Below are positions 7,541 to 15,818 of a stretch of DNA of 50,751 nucleotides, piece by piece. The first letter of the stretch is position 1, and each line of letters begins with the position of its first letter. Origin of the DNA: Arthrobacter sp. Edens01 (lineage in GTDB: Bacteria; Actinomycetota; Actinomycetes; Actinomycetales; Micrococcaceae); contig NZ_LKIU01000007.1 of NCBI RefSeq assembly GCF_001307035.1, positions 1 through 50,751 of the forward strand, in the 5' to 3' direction. Both the position numbers and the translations under genes were made by a program. The notes under the pieces are model-generated. The model did not search any database. It had not been told where the DNA came from and saw only the letters and a list, made by a program, of their open reading frames with translations.

Positions 7541-8611
7541 ATGGCTCTGCACCGCACTATCCGTAAACCGCTCGGCGCCGTTGCCGGCGGGCTCGCGCTC
7601 ATGCTTGCGCTCTCGTCCTGTGGCCTGGACGATTCGTCTTCCGGGTCGGAAGGCTCAGGCGGCGAGACCCTGACCATTTACACCGCCCGGGACAAAGGCC
7701 TCGCCGAAGCAGTCGTGGCCGACTTCGAATCAGCCAACCCGGACTACGCCGGCAAGGTGGAAATCCTGACCCTTGGCGCCCAGGAAGCACTTGAACGTAT
7801 CCGCGCAGAAAAGGCCAACCCGCAGGGCGACATCTGGTGGGGCGGAACCGGCCAGCAGATGAAGCAGGCAGCCACGGACGACGTCCTGGCCCCGGCTCCG
7901 GACGCCGTCGTCGAAGCCGTCCCGGAGGAACTCCGGGATCCGGATGGTCTGTGGGTGGGCGAAATGCAGCTTGCTGAAGTCATCTTCTACAACCACGACA
8001 TGCTCAGCGAAGAAGAGGCCCCGAAGGACTGGGACGACCTCGTTGCGCCGGAGATGGCTGACAAGCTGGCCATCCGCGACGTCGAGGCTTCCGGCACCAT
8101 GCGCAGCATTTACGCAGCCATGATCGACCGCCAGTATGACGCCGCGGGCTCCCCCGAAGCCGGCTACGAGTGGCTCGGCAAGCTCGACGCCAACACGAAG
8201 GTCTATGCCGCGAACCCCACGGACCTGTACCTGCGCGTGACCCGTCAGGAAGCAGCTGCCAGCGCCTGGAACCTGCAGGACGTCATGCTGCAGATCGAAA
8301 ACCAGAACGCTCCGTTCACCCCCGTTGTCCCCGAATCCGGCGCACCCATGCTGGTAGACGGCGTTGCCAAGATCAAGAACGGTCCGGCGTCGGACGCCGC
8401 TGACGCCTTCCTCGAGTTCCTCTTCAGCGAAGATGCCCAGAAGAAGCTCTCCGAGACCTATTACCAGATCCCGTCCATCAGCATGTCCGAGCAGCCGGCC
8501 TGGCTCGCAGACCTGGACCTCGTGGAAATGAAGGTCGACTGGGACCGGATCGGGCAGAACGAATCCGAGTGGATCGGCTACTGGGCCGAGAACATCAAGG
8601 GCAAGAACTAG
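7541..8611 (+). CDS. ABC transporter substrate-binding lipoprotein (AfuA/FbpA/PhnS-like)
   Basis: The extracytoplasmic solute receptor of the downstream importer, 356 residues. A signal peptide ends in the lipobox LSSC (Cys27). The mature protein begins TLTIYTARDKGLAEAVVADF and contains GDIWWGGTGQQM, typical of the type-2 periplasmic binding fold used for ferric iron, 2-aminoethylphosphonate, polyamines and, in the characterised AfuA protein, hexose phosphates. The ligand cannot be read from the sequence. Downstream genes suggest a sugar-derived, negatively charged compound. Ribosome site AGGAG (7530-7534) lies 6 bp before the ATG. A strong hairpin follows the stop codon, which may protect this message and raise its level above the membrane components. 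Confidence 0.9.
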   Translation: MALHRTIRKPLGAVAGGLALMLALSSCGLDDSSSGSEGSGGETLTIYTARDKGLAEAVVADFESANPDYAGKVEILTLGAQEALERIRAEKANPQGDIWWGGTGQQMKQAATDDVLAPAPDAVVEAVPEELRDPDGLWVGEMQLAEVIFYNHDMLSEEEAPKDWDDLVAPEMADKLAIRDVEASGTMRSIYAAMIDRQYDAAGSPEAGYEWLGKLDANTKVYAANPTDLYLRVTRQEAAASAWNLQDVMLQIENQNAPFTPVVPESGAPMLVDGVAKIKNGPASDAADAFLEFLFSEDAQKKLSETYYQIPSISMSEQPAWLADLDLVEMKVDWDRIGQNESEWIGYWAENIKGKN

Positions 8612-8620
8612 CCCGGAGCC

Positions 8621-8650
8621 GGGACGGGCGGCACACCTGCTGCCCGTCCC
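8621..8650 (+). other. Strong intercistronic hairpin between binding-protein and ATPase genes
   Basis: A 13-bp stem with a single G-T pair (8621-8633 with 8638-8650) and the 4-base loop CACC begins 10 bp after the stop of the binding-protein gene. No T tract follows, and the next gene starts 39 bp later. In many binding-protein operons such stems stabilise the upstream message and partly stop transcription, so the binding protein is made in excess. Confidence 0.7.
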
Positions 8651-8689
8651 TGGCCTTTCCCCATCCCCCAAACCCTGCGGAGAGCAGCC

Positions 8690-9784
8690 ATGACACGAGT
8701 CCTCCTCGAATCCCTCGAAAAGCGGTACCCCGGCGCCGCGCCGTCCGTGTCCGATCTGGACCTCACTATCCAGGACGGAGAGTTCTTCACCCTTCTGGGG
8801 CCGTCCGGATGCGGCAAGTCGACTACCCTGCGCATGGTTGCCGGCTTCATTGCCCCCACCCGCGGACGCATTCTTTTCAACGACCGCGACGTCACCAACA
8901 CCGCCCCCAACCGGCGCGACACCGGCATGGTGTTCCAGAACTACGCCCTCTTCCCCCACATGAGCGTCCGCGCCAACGTTGGATACGGACTTAGTGTCCG
9001 CCGTACCCCGCGGGCGGAAAAGAACAAGCGGGTGGACCGGGCACTGCAGCAGGTTGGACTGGAACGGTACGCCGACCGCCGGATCGATATGCTCTCCGGC
9101 GGCCAGCAGCAGCGTGTGGCCCTGGCCCGCGCCCTGGTCATTCAGCCGTCGGTGCTCCTGCTGGATGAGCCGCTCTCCAACCTCGATGCCAAACTCCGCG
9201 AGGAAACCCGCGCCGAAATCCGCGGTACACAAAAAGCGGCCGGGATTACCAGCATCTATGTCACCCATGACCAGGCCGAGGCCATGGCGATGAGCGACCG
9301 CGTGGCCATCCTTGAATCCGGCCGCCTCCACCAGGTTGCCCCGCCGCGCGAGGTCTACCACCGCCCTGCAACGTCATTCGTGGCACGCTTCATCGGCCGT
9401 TCCAACGTGCTCCCGTGCACAGTCCTTGCCATCGGATCGGACACCGTGGACGTCCGGTTGGAGGACGGTTCCCTGCTGCGGGCGCCCCGGGTTGCCGGCA
9501 CCCCGTCCTGGCTTGCAGCCGTTGGAGACCAGGCCGCCGTCAGCCTGCGGCCGGAGGCCTTCACCATGTCCGTGCAGCACGGGGCTCCCTCGCTGCCGGA
9601 GGCCGGAGAGCTGGAAGGGACCGTGAAAACGGCTGAGTTCACCGGCGCAGTAAACGTCTATGAAGTGGACTGGAACGGAACCGAGCTGGTCGTCTCCGTG
9701 CCGGACGCCGAGGACCGCGCACAGCCCGGCGACCGGGTCATCCTGGCACCCCATCCCGCACGCGTGTGGCTGGTGGCACCGTGA
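8690..9784 (+). CDS. ABC transporter ATP-binding protein (PotA/FbpC type)
   Basis: The ATPase of the importer, 364 residues. Walker A GPSGCGKST is at about 37-45, signature LSGGQQQRVALARAL near 135, and Walker B LLLDEPLSNLD near 157. After these come the switch His in YVTHDQAEAMAMSDR and a C-terminal TOBE-like region of about 120 residues. This is the subfamily that works with spermidine, iron, thiamine and phosphonate type binding proteins. GGAGAG (8679-8684) is the ribosome site. The stop codon overlaps the GTG start of the permease gene by 4 bp, indicating coupled translation. Confidence 0.93.
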   Translation: MTRVLLESLEKRYPGAAPSVSDLDLTIQDGEFFTLLGPSGCGKSTTLRMVAGFIAPTRGRILFNDRDVTNTAPNRRDTGMVFQNYALFPHMSVRANVGYGLSVRRTPRAEKNKRVDRALQQVGLERYADRRIDMLSGGQQQRVALARALVIQPSVLLLDEPLSNLDAKLREETRAEIRGTQKAAGITSIYVTHDQAEAMAMSDRVAILESGRLHQVAPPREVYHRPATSFVARFIGRSNVLPCTVLAIGSDTVDVRLEDGSLLRAPRVAGTPSWLAAVGDQAAVSLRPEAFTMSVQHGAPSLPEAGELEGTVKTAEFTGAVNVYEVDWNGTELVVSVPDAEDRAQPGDRVILAPHPARVWLVAP

Positions 9785-11601
9785 GCAGCCTGGTAGCGAG
9801 ACTGCGCCTGCGCAGCGGTACGACGTCGTCTGACCGGTTCATCTACTGGCTGGCAGTGCCGCTGGCACTGATCCTGCTCATTTACATCGTCATCCCCATG
9901 TTCGCTACCGCCCGCACCTCGCTCGACGGCGGTACCGGCAACTACGCCGGCTTCTTCGGCGGCAACTCGGGCCGGGCCCTTGGGCTGTCCGTGGGCATCT
10001 CCGTGGTTTCCGTCATCACCACGGGCGTCATCGGCACCGCCCTGGCCGTGCTGCTGACCCGGTTCGATTTCCCGGGCCGGAACGTGCTGCGGCTGTTCGC
10101 CATGCTGCCAATGGCCCTGCCGCCGCTGATCGGCGCCGTGTCCTTCTACTTCCTCTACGCCGAGAGCGGGATTGTTCCGCGTTTCCTCGCGCAGTACTTC
10201 GGTGCGGATCCCTCCGCGGTGTCCGCCAACGGTGTCCTTGGCGTCCTGCTGGTCCACACCATGACCATGTACCCGTACTTCTATCTCGCGGTCGCCTCCG
10301 GCCTGGCCGGTTCGGACGCGTCCATGGAGGAAGCAGCACTGAACCTCGGAGCCAGCCGCTTCACCATGTGGCGCACGGTACTCCTGCCCATGCTCACTCC
10401 GGCGCTGGTATCCGGTGCCCTGCTGACATTCATGGTCTCCATGGCGTCGTTCACGGCACCGCAGTTCTACAACGTACAAACACTGACGATGCAGATTGTC
10501 GCTTCCCGGACCTCGGGTGCCTATGAACTGGCTGCCGCACAGTCAACCGTGCTCTCCATCGTCTCGATCCTCTTCCTGCTCGCCATGCGCTGGTACCAGA
10601 ACCGGCGGGTGCACCGCAGCGCTTCCAAGGGCACTCCGCAGGCGGTCAAAGTCCTGCATGGAACCCTCCCCCGGGTGAGCGCCGGCATCGGCTCCGCCCT
10701 CCTGGTGCTGATCCTGATGGCACCGGCTGCAGTGATCGTGCTCCTTGCCTTCACGGTGGACGGATCCTGGACCGTGCAGATCCTGCCCAGCGAATACACA
10801 CTGGGCAACTTCGAGCGGATCTTCACGGACCCCTCCACCCTGCGCCCGATCCTGGTCAGCAGCCAGATGGCGTTCATCGCGATGATCGCCTGTGCGGTGG
10901 TCGGAGTGCTCGCCTCCTGGGTGGTTACCCGGTGGAAGGGCCCGGGCAAGGGCCTGCTGGACGTAATGGTCATGATTCCCTGGGCACTGCCCGGCACGGT
11001 GGTCGGCGTGAACCTGGTGACCGCCTTTGCCTCCCCCAGCCCCTTCAACCTCGGCCAGGTGCTGATCGGCTCGCTCTGGATCCTTCCCGTGGCGTACTTC
11101 GTCCGGTTCCTGCCCCTGGTCTTCCGGTCCGCCAACGCAGCACTGGCACAGATCGATCCGTCGGTGGAGGAAGCCGCCCGCAACCTGGGAGCCGGATCCT
11201 GGCGGGTACTGCGCACCGTTACCGTGCCCTTGATGTACCGCGGCATCCTGGCCGGCGCGCTGATGGCCTTCATTCAGGGCTTCGGCGAGTACGTGGCATC
11301 CGTCGTCATCTACCCCGCCCGCTTCGCCCCTCTGTCAGTGGAGATCTACAACCGCATCTACTCCAACGAATTCGGCACGGCAGCAGCTTACGGTGCACTG
11401 CAGATGGGCCTGATCCTGATCGTCCTGATCATCTCCCAGCGCCTGGAGAACCCGCGGGCCGGCGGGATTGCAGCCCTGCTGCGCCGCCGCCGTCGTCCCA
11501 CCGTGGAGACACCGCTTGTGGGGCCGATCCCCTCCAGTGCCACGCCGCTGCCCATTCCCGCACCTGAACCAGCCGCCCCCGACCTGAAGCCGGTGAAATA
11601 A
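9781..11601 (+). CDS. ABC transporter permease, two fused membrane domains
   Basis: A 606-residue integral membrane protein made of two BPD_transp_1 domains in tandem, about 12 membrane segments in all. Each half carries an EAA loop for docking to the ATPase: EEAALNLGASRFTMWRTVLL near residue 184 and EEAARNLGAGSWRVLRTVTV near 463. One polypeptide thus replaces the usual permease pair, as in FbpB and AfuB proteins. I chose GTG 9781 because it overlaps the previous stop (GTGA); an in-frame GTG at 9766 is possible. The lyase gene starts 2 bp after the stop. Confidence 0.93.
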   Translation: MSSLVARLRLRSGTTSSDRFIYWLAVPLALILLIYIVIPMFATARTSLDGGTGNYAGFFGGNSGRALGLSVGISVVSVITTGVIGTALAVLLTRFDFPGRNVLRLFAMLPMALPPLIGAVSFYFLYAESGIVPRFLAQYFGADPSAVSANGVLGVLLVHTMTMYPYFYLAVASGLAGSDASMEEAALNLGASRFTMWRTVLLPMLTPALVSGALLTFMVSMASFTAPQFYNVQTLTMQIVASRTSGAYELAAAQSTVLSIVSILFLLAMRWYQNRRVHRSASKGTPQAVKVLHGTLPRVSAGIGSALLVLILMAPAAVIVLLAFTVDGSWTVQILPSEYTLGNFERIFTDPSTLRPILVSSQMAFIAMIACAVVGVLASWVVTRWKGPGKGLLDVMVMIPWALPGTVVGVNLVTAFASPSPFNLGQVLIGSLWILPVAYFVRFLPLVFRSANAALAQIDPSVEEAARNLGAGSWRVLRTVTVPLMYRGILAGALMAFIQGFGEYVASVVIYPARFAPLSVEIYNRIYSNEFGTAAAYGALQMGLILIVLIISQRLENPRAGGIAALLRRRRRPTVETPLVGPIPSSATPLPIPAPEPAAPDLKPVK

Positions 11602-11603
11602 GC

Positions 11604-13094
11604 ATGACCGAGTCTCCCCGTCCTCCTCTGACCGACCGCCCGGATCTGTCCGTCTACTGGGACAACCACCTGCGTGATGCCTTCGAAGAAGCCGCGTCCT
11701 ACATCTATCCGCCCATGGTCGAAGCATCCCTGGCCCATGTGTGGATGCTCGACGACGAAGGCATCCTTCCGCGGGAGCGTTCCGCCCGGCTGGAGAAGGG
11801 TCTGCTTGATCTGTGGAAACGGATCACCGACGGCACCCAGGAATATGTCTTCGACGGTTCGGTGGAGGACCCCTACTACTTCATGGAGCAGCAGCTGGCT
11901 GCTGCCTGCGGGATTTCAACCTCTGAACTGGATGTGCAGCTGGCCCGCAGCCGCAACGACCTCGACGCCGGTGCGTTCCGGATGGTGCTTCGGCGCCAGA
12001 TCCTCGACCAGGTGGACCTGGTTCTCCAAACCGCGGCAGACGCCGCTGAACTGGCGCGCCGGCACGCAGACGCGCTGATTATCGGCTTCACCCACCGGCG
12101 TCCTGCCCAGCCCACCACCATCGGCCACGTCATGGGGGGCCTGGCCGAAGCTTTGCTGAGCCAGGGCCGGGAACTGCTGGACATCTACGCAGAGATGAAT
12201 GTGTCTCCGCTGGGATCGGCTGCCTTCACCGGCTCCGACGTCCCGATCAACCCGCAGACGGTTGCGGACCTGCTGGGCTTCGACTCAACCTTCACGTCCA
12301 GCTACGAGGCGGTTGCCGGCGCCGAGCACTTTATGCGCCTCGCCGCCGCACAGGCGCGGATCTGCGCCACCGGTGCCCGTTTTTCCCGGGTGCTGCTGGA
12401 ATGGATGACGTTCGGCTGGGTCGCTACCCCGGATGCCTACACGCAGGGCTCCTCGATTATGCCGCAGAAGAAGAACCCTGTGGTCCTTGAGCACATGGTC
12501 TCCATGGCCGGGGCTGCTGCAGCGGACATGTCCGCAACCTACGCGAACATCAACTCCGGCTGGTATGAGGACTCGAACAACGCCACCACCGATGTGCAGA
12601 AGCAGCTCTGGCGCGCCTCAGACCGGGTCATCCGGTTTGTGCGCATGCTGGACGGCCTGCTGGGCGAGTTCACTGTGCAGCGTCTCCCTGAGAAGGAGGA
12701 GATTGTGCGTTCCGGCGCCACCACCACCTCCGTGGCTGAAGCCCTGGCTGTGGCCGGCGTGCCCTGGCGCGGCGCCCACGACGTCGTTGGCCGGCTTTTC
12801 AAGTCCGCAGACCCAACCGCGTGGTCACGGGAACAGGTAGAGGAAGCACTCGCTGCCGGAAACATCAGCACTGCCCTGACGGATCTGGTGCTCGCGGCGG
12901 GAACTGATCCCGGGCGTGTGCTGGACCGGCCCCAGGCCGGCAGCCCCGGCAGCAAGGCCGTCACCGTCACGGCGGACCTGGCTTCGAGTGCTGCGCAGCA
13001 CCTCGCCGCGCGCGCGGCTGAGCTCCGCTCCGGGATCGACGGAGCGCGGGAAACGCTGCTCCAGCGGGCACACTCATTGGCGGGAGCGGCATGA
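11604..13094 (+). CDS. Lyase of the argininosuccinate lyase/fumarase superfamily, not a standard ArgH
   Basis: A 496-residue enzyme with the superfamily signature GSSIMPQKKNP (residues 282-292, with the mobile-loop catalytic Ser) and an active-site His in GFTHRRPAQP (H164). It also has the ArgH-like ARSRND and SPLGSAAFTG segments. Members split C-N bonds and usually release fumarate. Several positions that are nearly fixed in true ArgH differ: TGRSRNDQ is ARSRNDLD here, and THLQRAQP is THRRPAQP. The neighbours are transport and sugar genes, with no arginine biosynthesis gene. EDDS lyase is a known non-arginine member of similar length. I infer a C-N lyase acting on an N-succinyl or aspartyl-type conjugate. 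The gene overlaps the kinase gene by 4 bp. Confidence 0.88.
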   Translation: MTESPRPPLTDRPDLSVYWDNHLRDAFEEAASYIYPPMVEASLAHVWMLDDEGILPRERSARLEKGLLDLWKRITDGTQEYVFDGSVEDPYYFMEQQLAAACGISTSELDVQLARSRNDLDAGAFRMVLRRQILDQVDLVLQTAADAAELARRHADALIIGFTHRRPAQPTTIGHVMGGLAEALLSQGRELLDIYAEMNVSPLGSAAFTGSDVPINPQTVADLLGFDSTFTSSYEAVAGAEHFMRLAAAQARICATGARFSRVLLEWMTFGWVATPDAYTQGSSIMPQKKNPVVLEHMVSMAGAAAADMSATYANINSGWYEDSNNATTDVQKQLWRASDRVIRFVRMLDGLLGEFTVQRLPEKEEIVRSGATTTSVAEALAVAGVPWRGAHDVVGRLFKSADPTAWSREQVEEALAAGNISTALTDLVLAAGTDPGRVLDRPQAGSPGSKAVTVTADLASSAAQHLAARAAELRSGIDGARETLLQRAHSLAGAA

Positions 13095-14026
13095 GCGGTG
13101 CGCCGTCCGCGGTCACGGTAGTAGGCAACACCAATCTGGACATCATGGTCTCCGGCGCAGCGGCGCTTCCCGAGCCCGGCACTGAGTCCATAGTCCCCGG
13201 CATCAGCATTCGCCTGGGCGGCTCCGCGGGCAACCTGGCAGTCCGCTGTGCGGGCCTGGGCCAGTCCACCACCTTGGTAAGCAAGGTCGGCGACGATGCC
13301 TCCACACGGCTGCTCGAACAGGAACTGGCATTACCGGGACTTGAGTCTGTGCTGGTTCGTGACGCCGGGCTGCCCAGCGGCATCACCGTGGCGGTGGAAG
13401 CTCCAGGACGGGACCGGGCGTTTCTCTCGTCGCTCGGGGCAATGGCCGAGCTGACCCCCCAGGATGTCCCGCCAGCGGCCCTCGAGGCCGGAGCAGTAGT
13501 ACTGGCGGGCTACTTTCTGCTCCCCAAGCTGCGTGCCGGTGCCGCCCAGGCGCTCTTCGCTGCCGCGCATGCCCGGGGAGCGTTAACAGTGCTGGATACC
13601 GGCTGGCCGGCCGAAGGCTGGACGGAAAGTGTCCGGGAAGAAGTGCACAGCGTGCTGGCATCGGTGGATCTGTTCCTCCCGAACAGTGATGAACTCGCCG
13701 GTCTGACATCCAGTCCCAGCCCACAAGCGGCGGCCCTGTCCCTGGCCGCCGGGACAGCCACCATGGTCGTCGCCAAACTGGGCGCCGGCGGCGCCGGGCT
13801 TGCACTGCCGGACGGCACCTGGATCCATGAGCCTGCCCGCCAGGTAGTCCCCGTGGACAGCACCGGCGCCGGCGATGGGTTCAATGCAGCGTTCCTGGCC
13901 TGCCTCGCCCGGGGAGACTCCCCCGCCCGGTCCCTGGCTGCCGCAGTCCGCTATGCCACCGAACTCGTGGCCACCCACCCTGATCTGCGTGGATCTGTGC
14001 CATTGCCTGAACCGTTGAGCTTGTAG
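13091..14026 (+). CDS. PfkB/ribokinase-family sugar kinase
   Basis: A cytoplasmic ATP-dependent carbohydrate kinase of 311 residues. It has the N-terminal signature region LGGSAGNLAVRCAGLG and the C-terminal PfkB motif DSTGAGDGFNAAF with catalytic base D262. The specificity is open; ribokinase, fructose, amino-sugar and Amadori-product kinases all belong here. Its place between a C-N lyase and NagB suggests it phosphorylates the sugar or amino sugar that NagB then deaminates at the 6-phosphate level. Its ATG overlaps the lyase stop (ATGA), and the amidohydrolase follows after 8 bp. Confidence 0.9.
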   Translation: MSGAPSAVTVVGNTNLDIMVSGAAALPEPGTESIVPGISIRLGGSAGNLAVRCAGLGQSTTLVSKVGDDASTRLLEQELALPGLESVLVRDAGLPSGITVAVEAPGRDRAFLSSLGAMAELTPQDVPPAALEAGAVVLAGYFLLPKLRAGAAQALFAAAHARGALTVLDTGWPAEGWTESVREEVHSVLASVDLFLPNSDELAGLTSSPSPQAAALSLAAGTATMVVAKLGAGGAGLALPDGTWIHEPARQVVPVDSTGAGDGFNAAFLACLARGDSPARSLAAAVRYATELVATHPDLRGSVPLPEPLSL

Positions 14027-14034
14027 GAGGAACC

Positions 14035-15075
14035 GTGCATGTCTCGCGAATCGCGAACCGCCCAGTGGTGCAGGGCATTTCGATTGTCGACTTCCATCTG
14101 CACTTCCGGATGCCGTTCGACCCGCTGACTAAGTCCCTCTCCGGCGGCCAGTTCGCCTGTGAGGAGTCGAGTGCAGCAGCGGCAGACCGCGCCGCCAAAG
14201 TAGCCGGGATGTCCGCCCGGTGGCGCCGCAGCTGGGACTTTGCCGATCCGGAGCAGGGGGATGCGGACCAGGGTGCCGAAGCGGAAGCAGACCGGTGGGC
14301 CGCTGAACTGGATGACAACCATATTGAACACGCTGCGTTCGTCACCGCGGGCGGCAACGATGCGATGGCCAAACTGGTGGCACGGGGCGGAGGCAGGTTC
14401 CTCGGCATGGCAGCAATGGCAGACCCGTTCCAGCCCGGAGCTGCTGAAAACTTCCGTCAGGCACTGGAACGGTATGACCTGCGCGGGCTGAAGATCTTTG
14501 CTCCGCTTATGTCCGCCCGGATCGATGATCCGGGCGCTGATCCGGTCTGGCGTGTGGCCGCTGAGCACCGGGTGCCCGTGCTGATCCACTTTGGCCATTG
14601 TGGTTCTGCCGGCGGAATCGCGCACAACGAGATGATTGAACCGGCCTGGCTGGAAACCGTTGCCAAACGCCACCCGGATGTCACGTTTGTGATTCCGCAC
14701 TTCGGCATCCAGCACGTGCAGCAGGTCCTCTTCCTGATGTGGGCCTGCCCCAACGTCCAGGTGGATACCTCCGGGTCCAACCAGTGGGTGCGTTTTATGG
14801 CTCAGCAGCTCACGCTGGAAGATGTGTTCCGCCGGTTCTACGAAACGCACGGTCCTGAGCGGATAATCTTTGGAACCGATTCATCCTGGTTCCCGCGGGG
14901 GTACGTTCGCCGTTACCTCGCTGACCAGCTGAGGATCTGCTGGGAGATGGGCATGCCCGCCAGCCACGTTCAGCAGATCTTCGGGGCAAACGCAGCTTCG
15001 CTGCTTCGCATCGAAGGCTGGACCCCCGCGGACCCTGCCCTTCACACTGCCCAGGCCCCGGGAGCAAAGCTGTGA
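14035..15075 (+). CDS. Metal-dependent amidohydrolase (Amidohydro_2 family)
   Basis: A 346-residue TIM-barrel hydrolase. Metal ligands are visible as HLH (H21, H23) after strand 1, His in VLIHFGHCG and IPHFG, and Asp282 in FGTDSSWF. This family (PF04909) contains decarboxylases such as ACMSD, lactonases and amide or ester hydrolases, so the reaction cannot be fixed. In this operon it may open a lactone or lactam, or remove a side group from the imported compound. The GTG start at 14035 has a perfect AGGAGG at 14025-14030. The stop overlaps the GTG start of nagB by 4 bp, so it belongs to the same operon. Confidence 0.85.
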   Translation: MHVSRIANRPVVQGISIVDFHLHFRMPFDPLTKSLSGGQFACEESSAAAADRAAKVAGMSARWRRSWDFADPEQGDADQGAEAEADRWAAELDDNHIEHAAFVTAGGNDAMAKLVARGGGRFLGMAAMADPFQPGAAENFRQALERYDLRGLKIFAPLMSARIDDPGADPVWRVAAEHRVPVLIHFGHCGSAGGIAHNEMIEPAWLETVAKRHPDVTFVIPHFGIQHVQQVLFLMWACPNVQVDTSGSNQWVRFMAQQLTLEDVFRRFYETHGPERIIFGTDSSWFPRGYVRRYLADQLRICWEMGMPASHVQQIFGANAASLLRIEGWTPADPALHTAQAPGAKL

Positions 15076-15818
15076 GCGTCACGATCCGCACCGCTGCAGG
15101 CCTGCCTGACCTTGGAGAACAGGCTGCCGCCACGGTGCTGGCCCGGCTGCAGGCCAGCACCCGGCCGGTCCTCGGTGTTGCCACCGGTTCCTCACCCCTG
15201 CCCCTGTACCAGGCACTGGCACGCCGGCGTGCGGAGCTTCCGCCGCTGCGGGCCTTTGCGCTGGATGAATACCTGGGCCTTCCGGCGGGGCATCCGCAGA
15301 GCTACCGCGAAGTGGTGCGGCGCGAGGTCACCGCACCACTGGGACTGGATCCTGCAGAGGTGTTTGTGCCCGACGGCGGAACAAACAACCCGGACCGGGC
15401 AGCAGCGGCATATGAAGACACCATCCGCGCTGCAGGAGGGATCGATGTGCAGGTGCTGGGCATCGGCAGCAACGGCCACCTGGCTTTCAACGAACCTGGT
15501 TCACCTCTGGACTCCCGGACCCGCGTGGTGGACCTGGATGCCAGCACCAGGCAGGCCAATGCCCGGTTCTTCGCTTCCCCGGAGGAAGTCCCGTACCGGG
15601 CGCTGACACAAGGCCTGGGCACCATCCTGGAGGCGAAGGCGCTGGTGCTGATGGCTGCGGGTGAATCCAAGGCGGAGGCGGTGGAGCGGGCCCTCTACGG
15701 GCCCGTCACGCCGGAGCTGCCTGCTTCGGTTCTGCAGCTGCACCCGGACGTGACGGTGCTGCTGGCTGAAGGCGCCAACAAGCTGCTGCCGCGCGAAGCA
15801 GGAGCGAACCTCAAATAG
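15072..15818 (+). CDS. nagB: Glucosamine-6-phosphate deaminase
   Basis: Converts glucosamine-6-phosphate to fructose-6-phosphate and ammonia, feeding amino sugars into glycolysis. The 248 residues contain the family motifs ALDEYLGL (general base D65) and GIGSNGHLAFNEPGS (N134, H136, E141). The spacing of His and Glu matches E. coli NagB (143 and 148). Asn at 134 in place of Asp also occurs in Gram-positive NagB. It is the last gene of the operon that starts at 6318. No nagA gene for N-acetylglucosamine-6-phosphate lies nearby, so the source of its substrate is probably the upstream lyase/kinase branch. The 3' end overlaps the convergent VOC gene by 8 bp. Confidence 0.92.
   Translation: MSVTIRTAAGLPDLGEQAAATVLARLQASTRPVLGVATGSSPLPLYQALARRRAELPPLRAFALDEYLGLPAGHPQSYREVVRREVTAPLGLDPAEVFVPDGGTNNPDRAAAAYEDTIRAAGGIDVQVLGIGSNGHLAFNEPGSPLDSRTRVVDLDASTRQANARFFASPEEVPYRALTQGLGTILEAKALVLMAAGESKAEAVERALYGPVTPELPASVLQLHPDVTVLLAEGANKLLPREAGANLK

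Noticed and set aside
7730-9361. 543-codon minus-strand open frame across the binding protein and ATPase genes
   Set aside because: It spans two clearly coding genes and their hairpin, and its translation is low-complexity Gly/Arg/His-rich.
11604-13094. Annotation as argH (argininosuccinate lyase of arginine biosynthesis)
   Set aside because: The signature loop fits the superfamily, but substrate-site segments differ and the operon is transport plus sugar metabolism.
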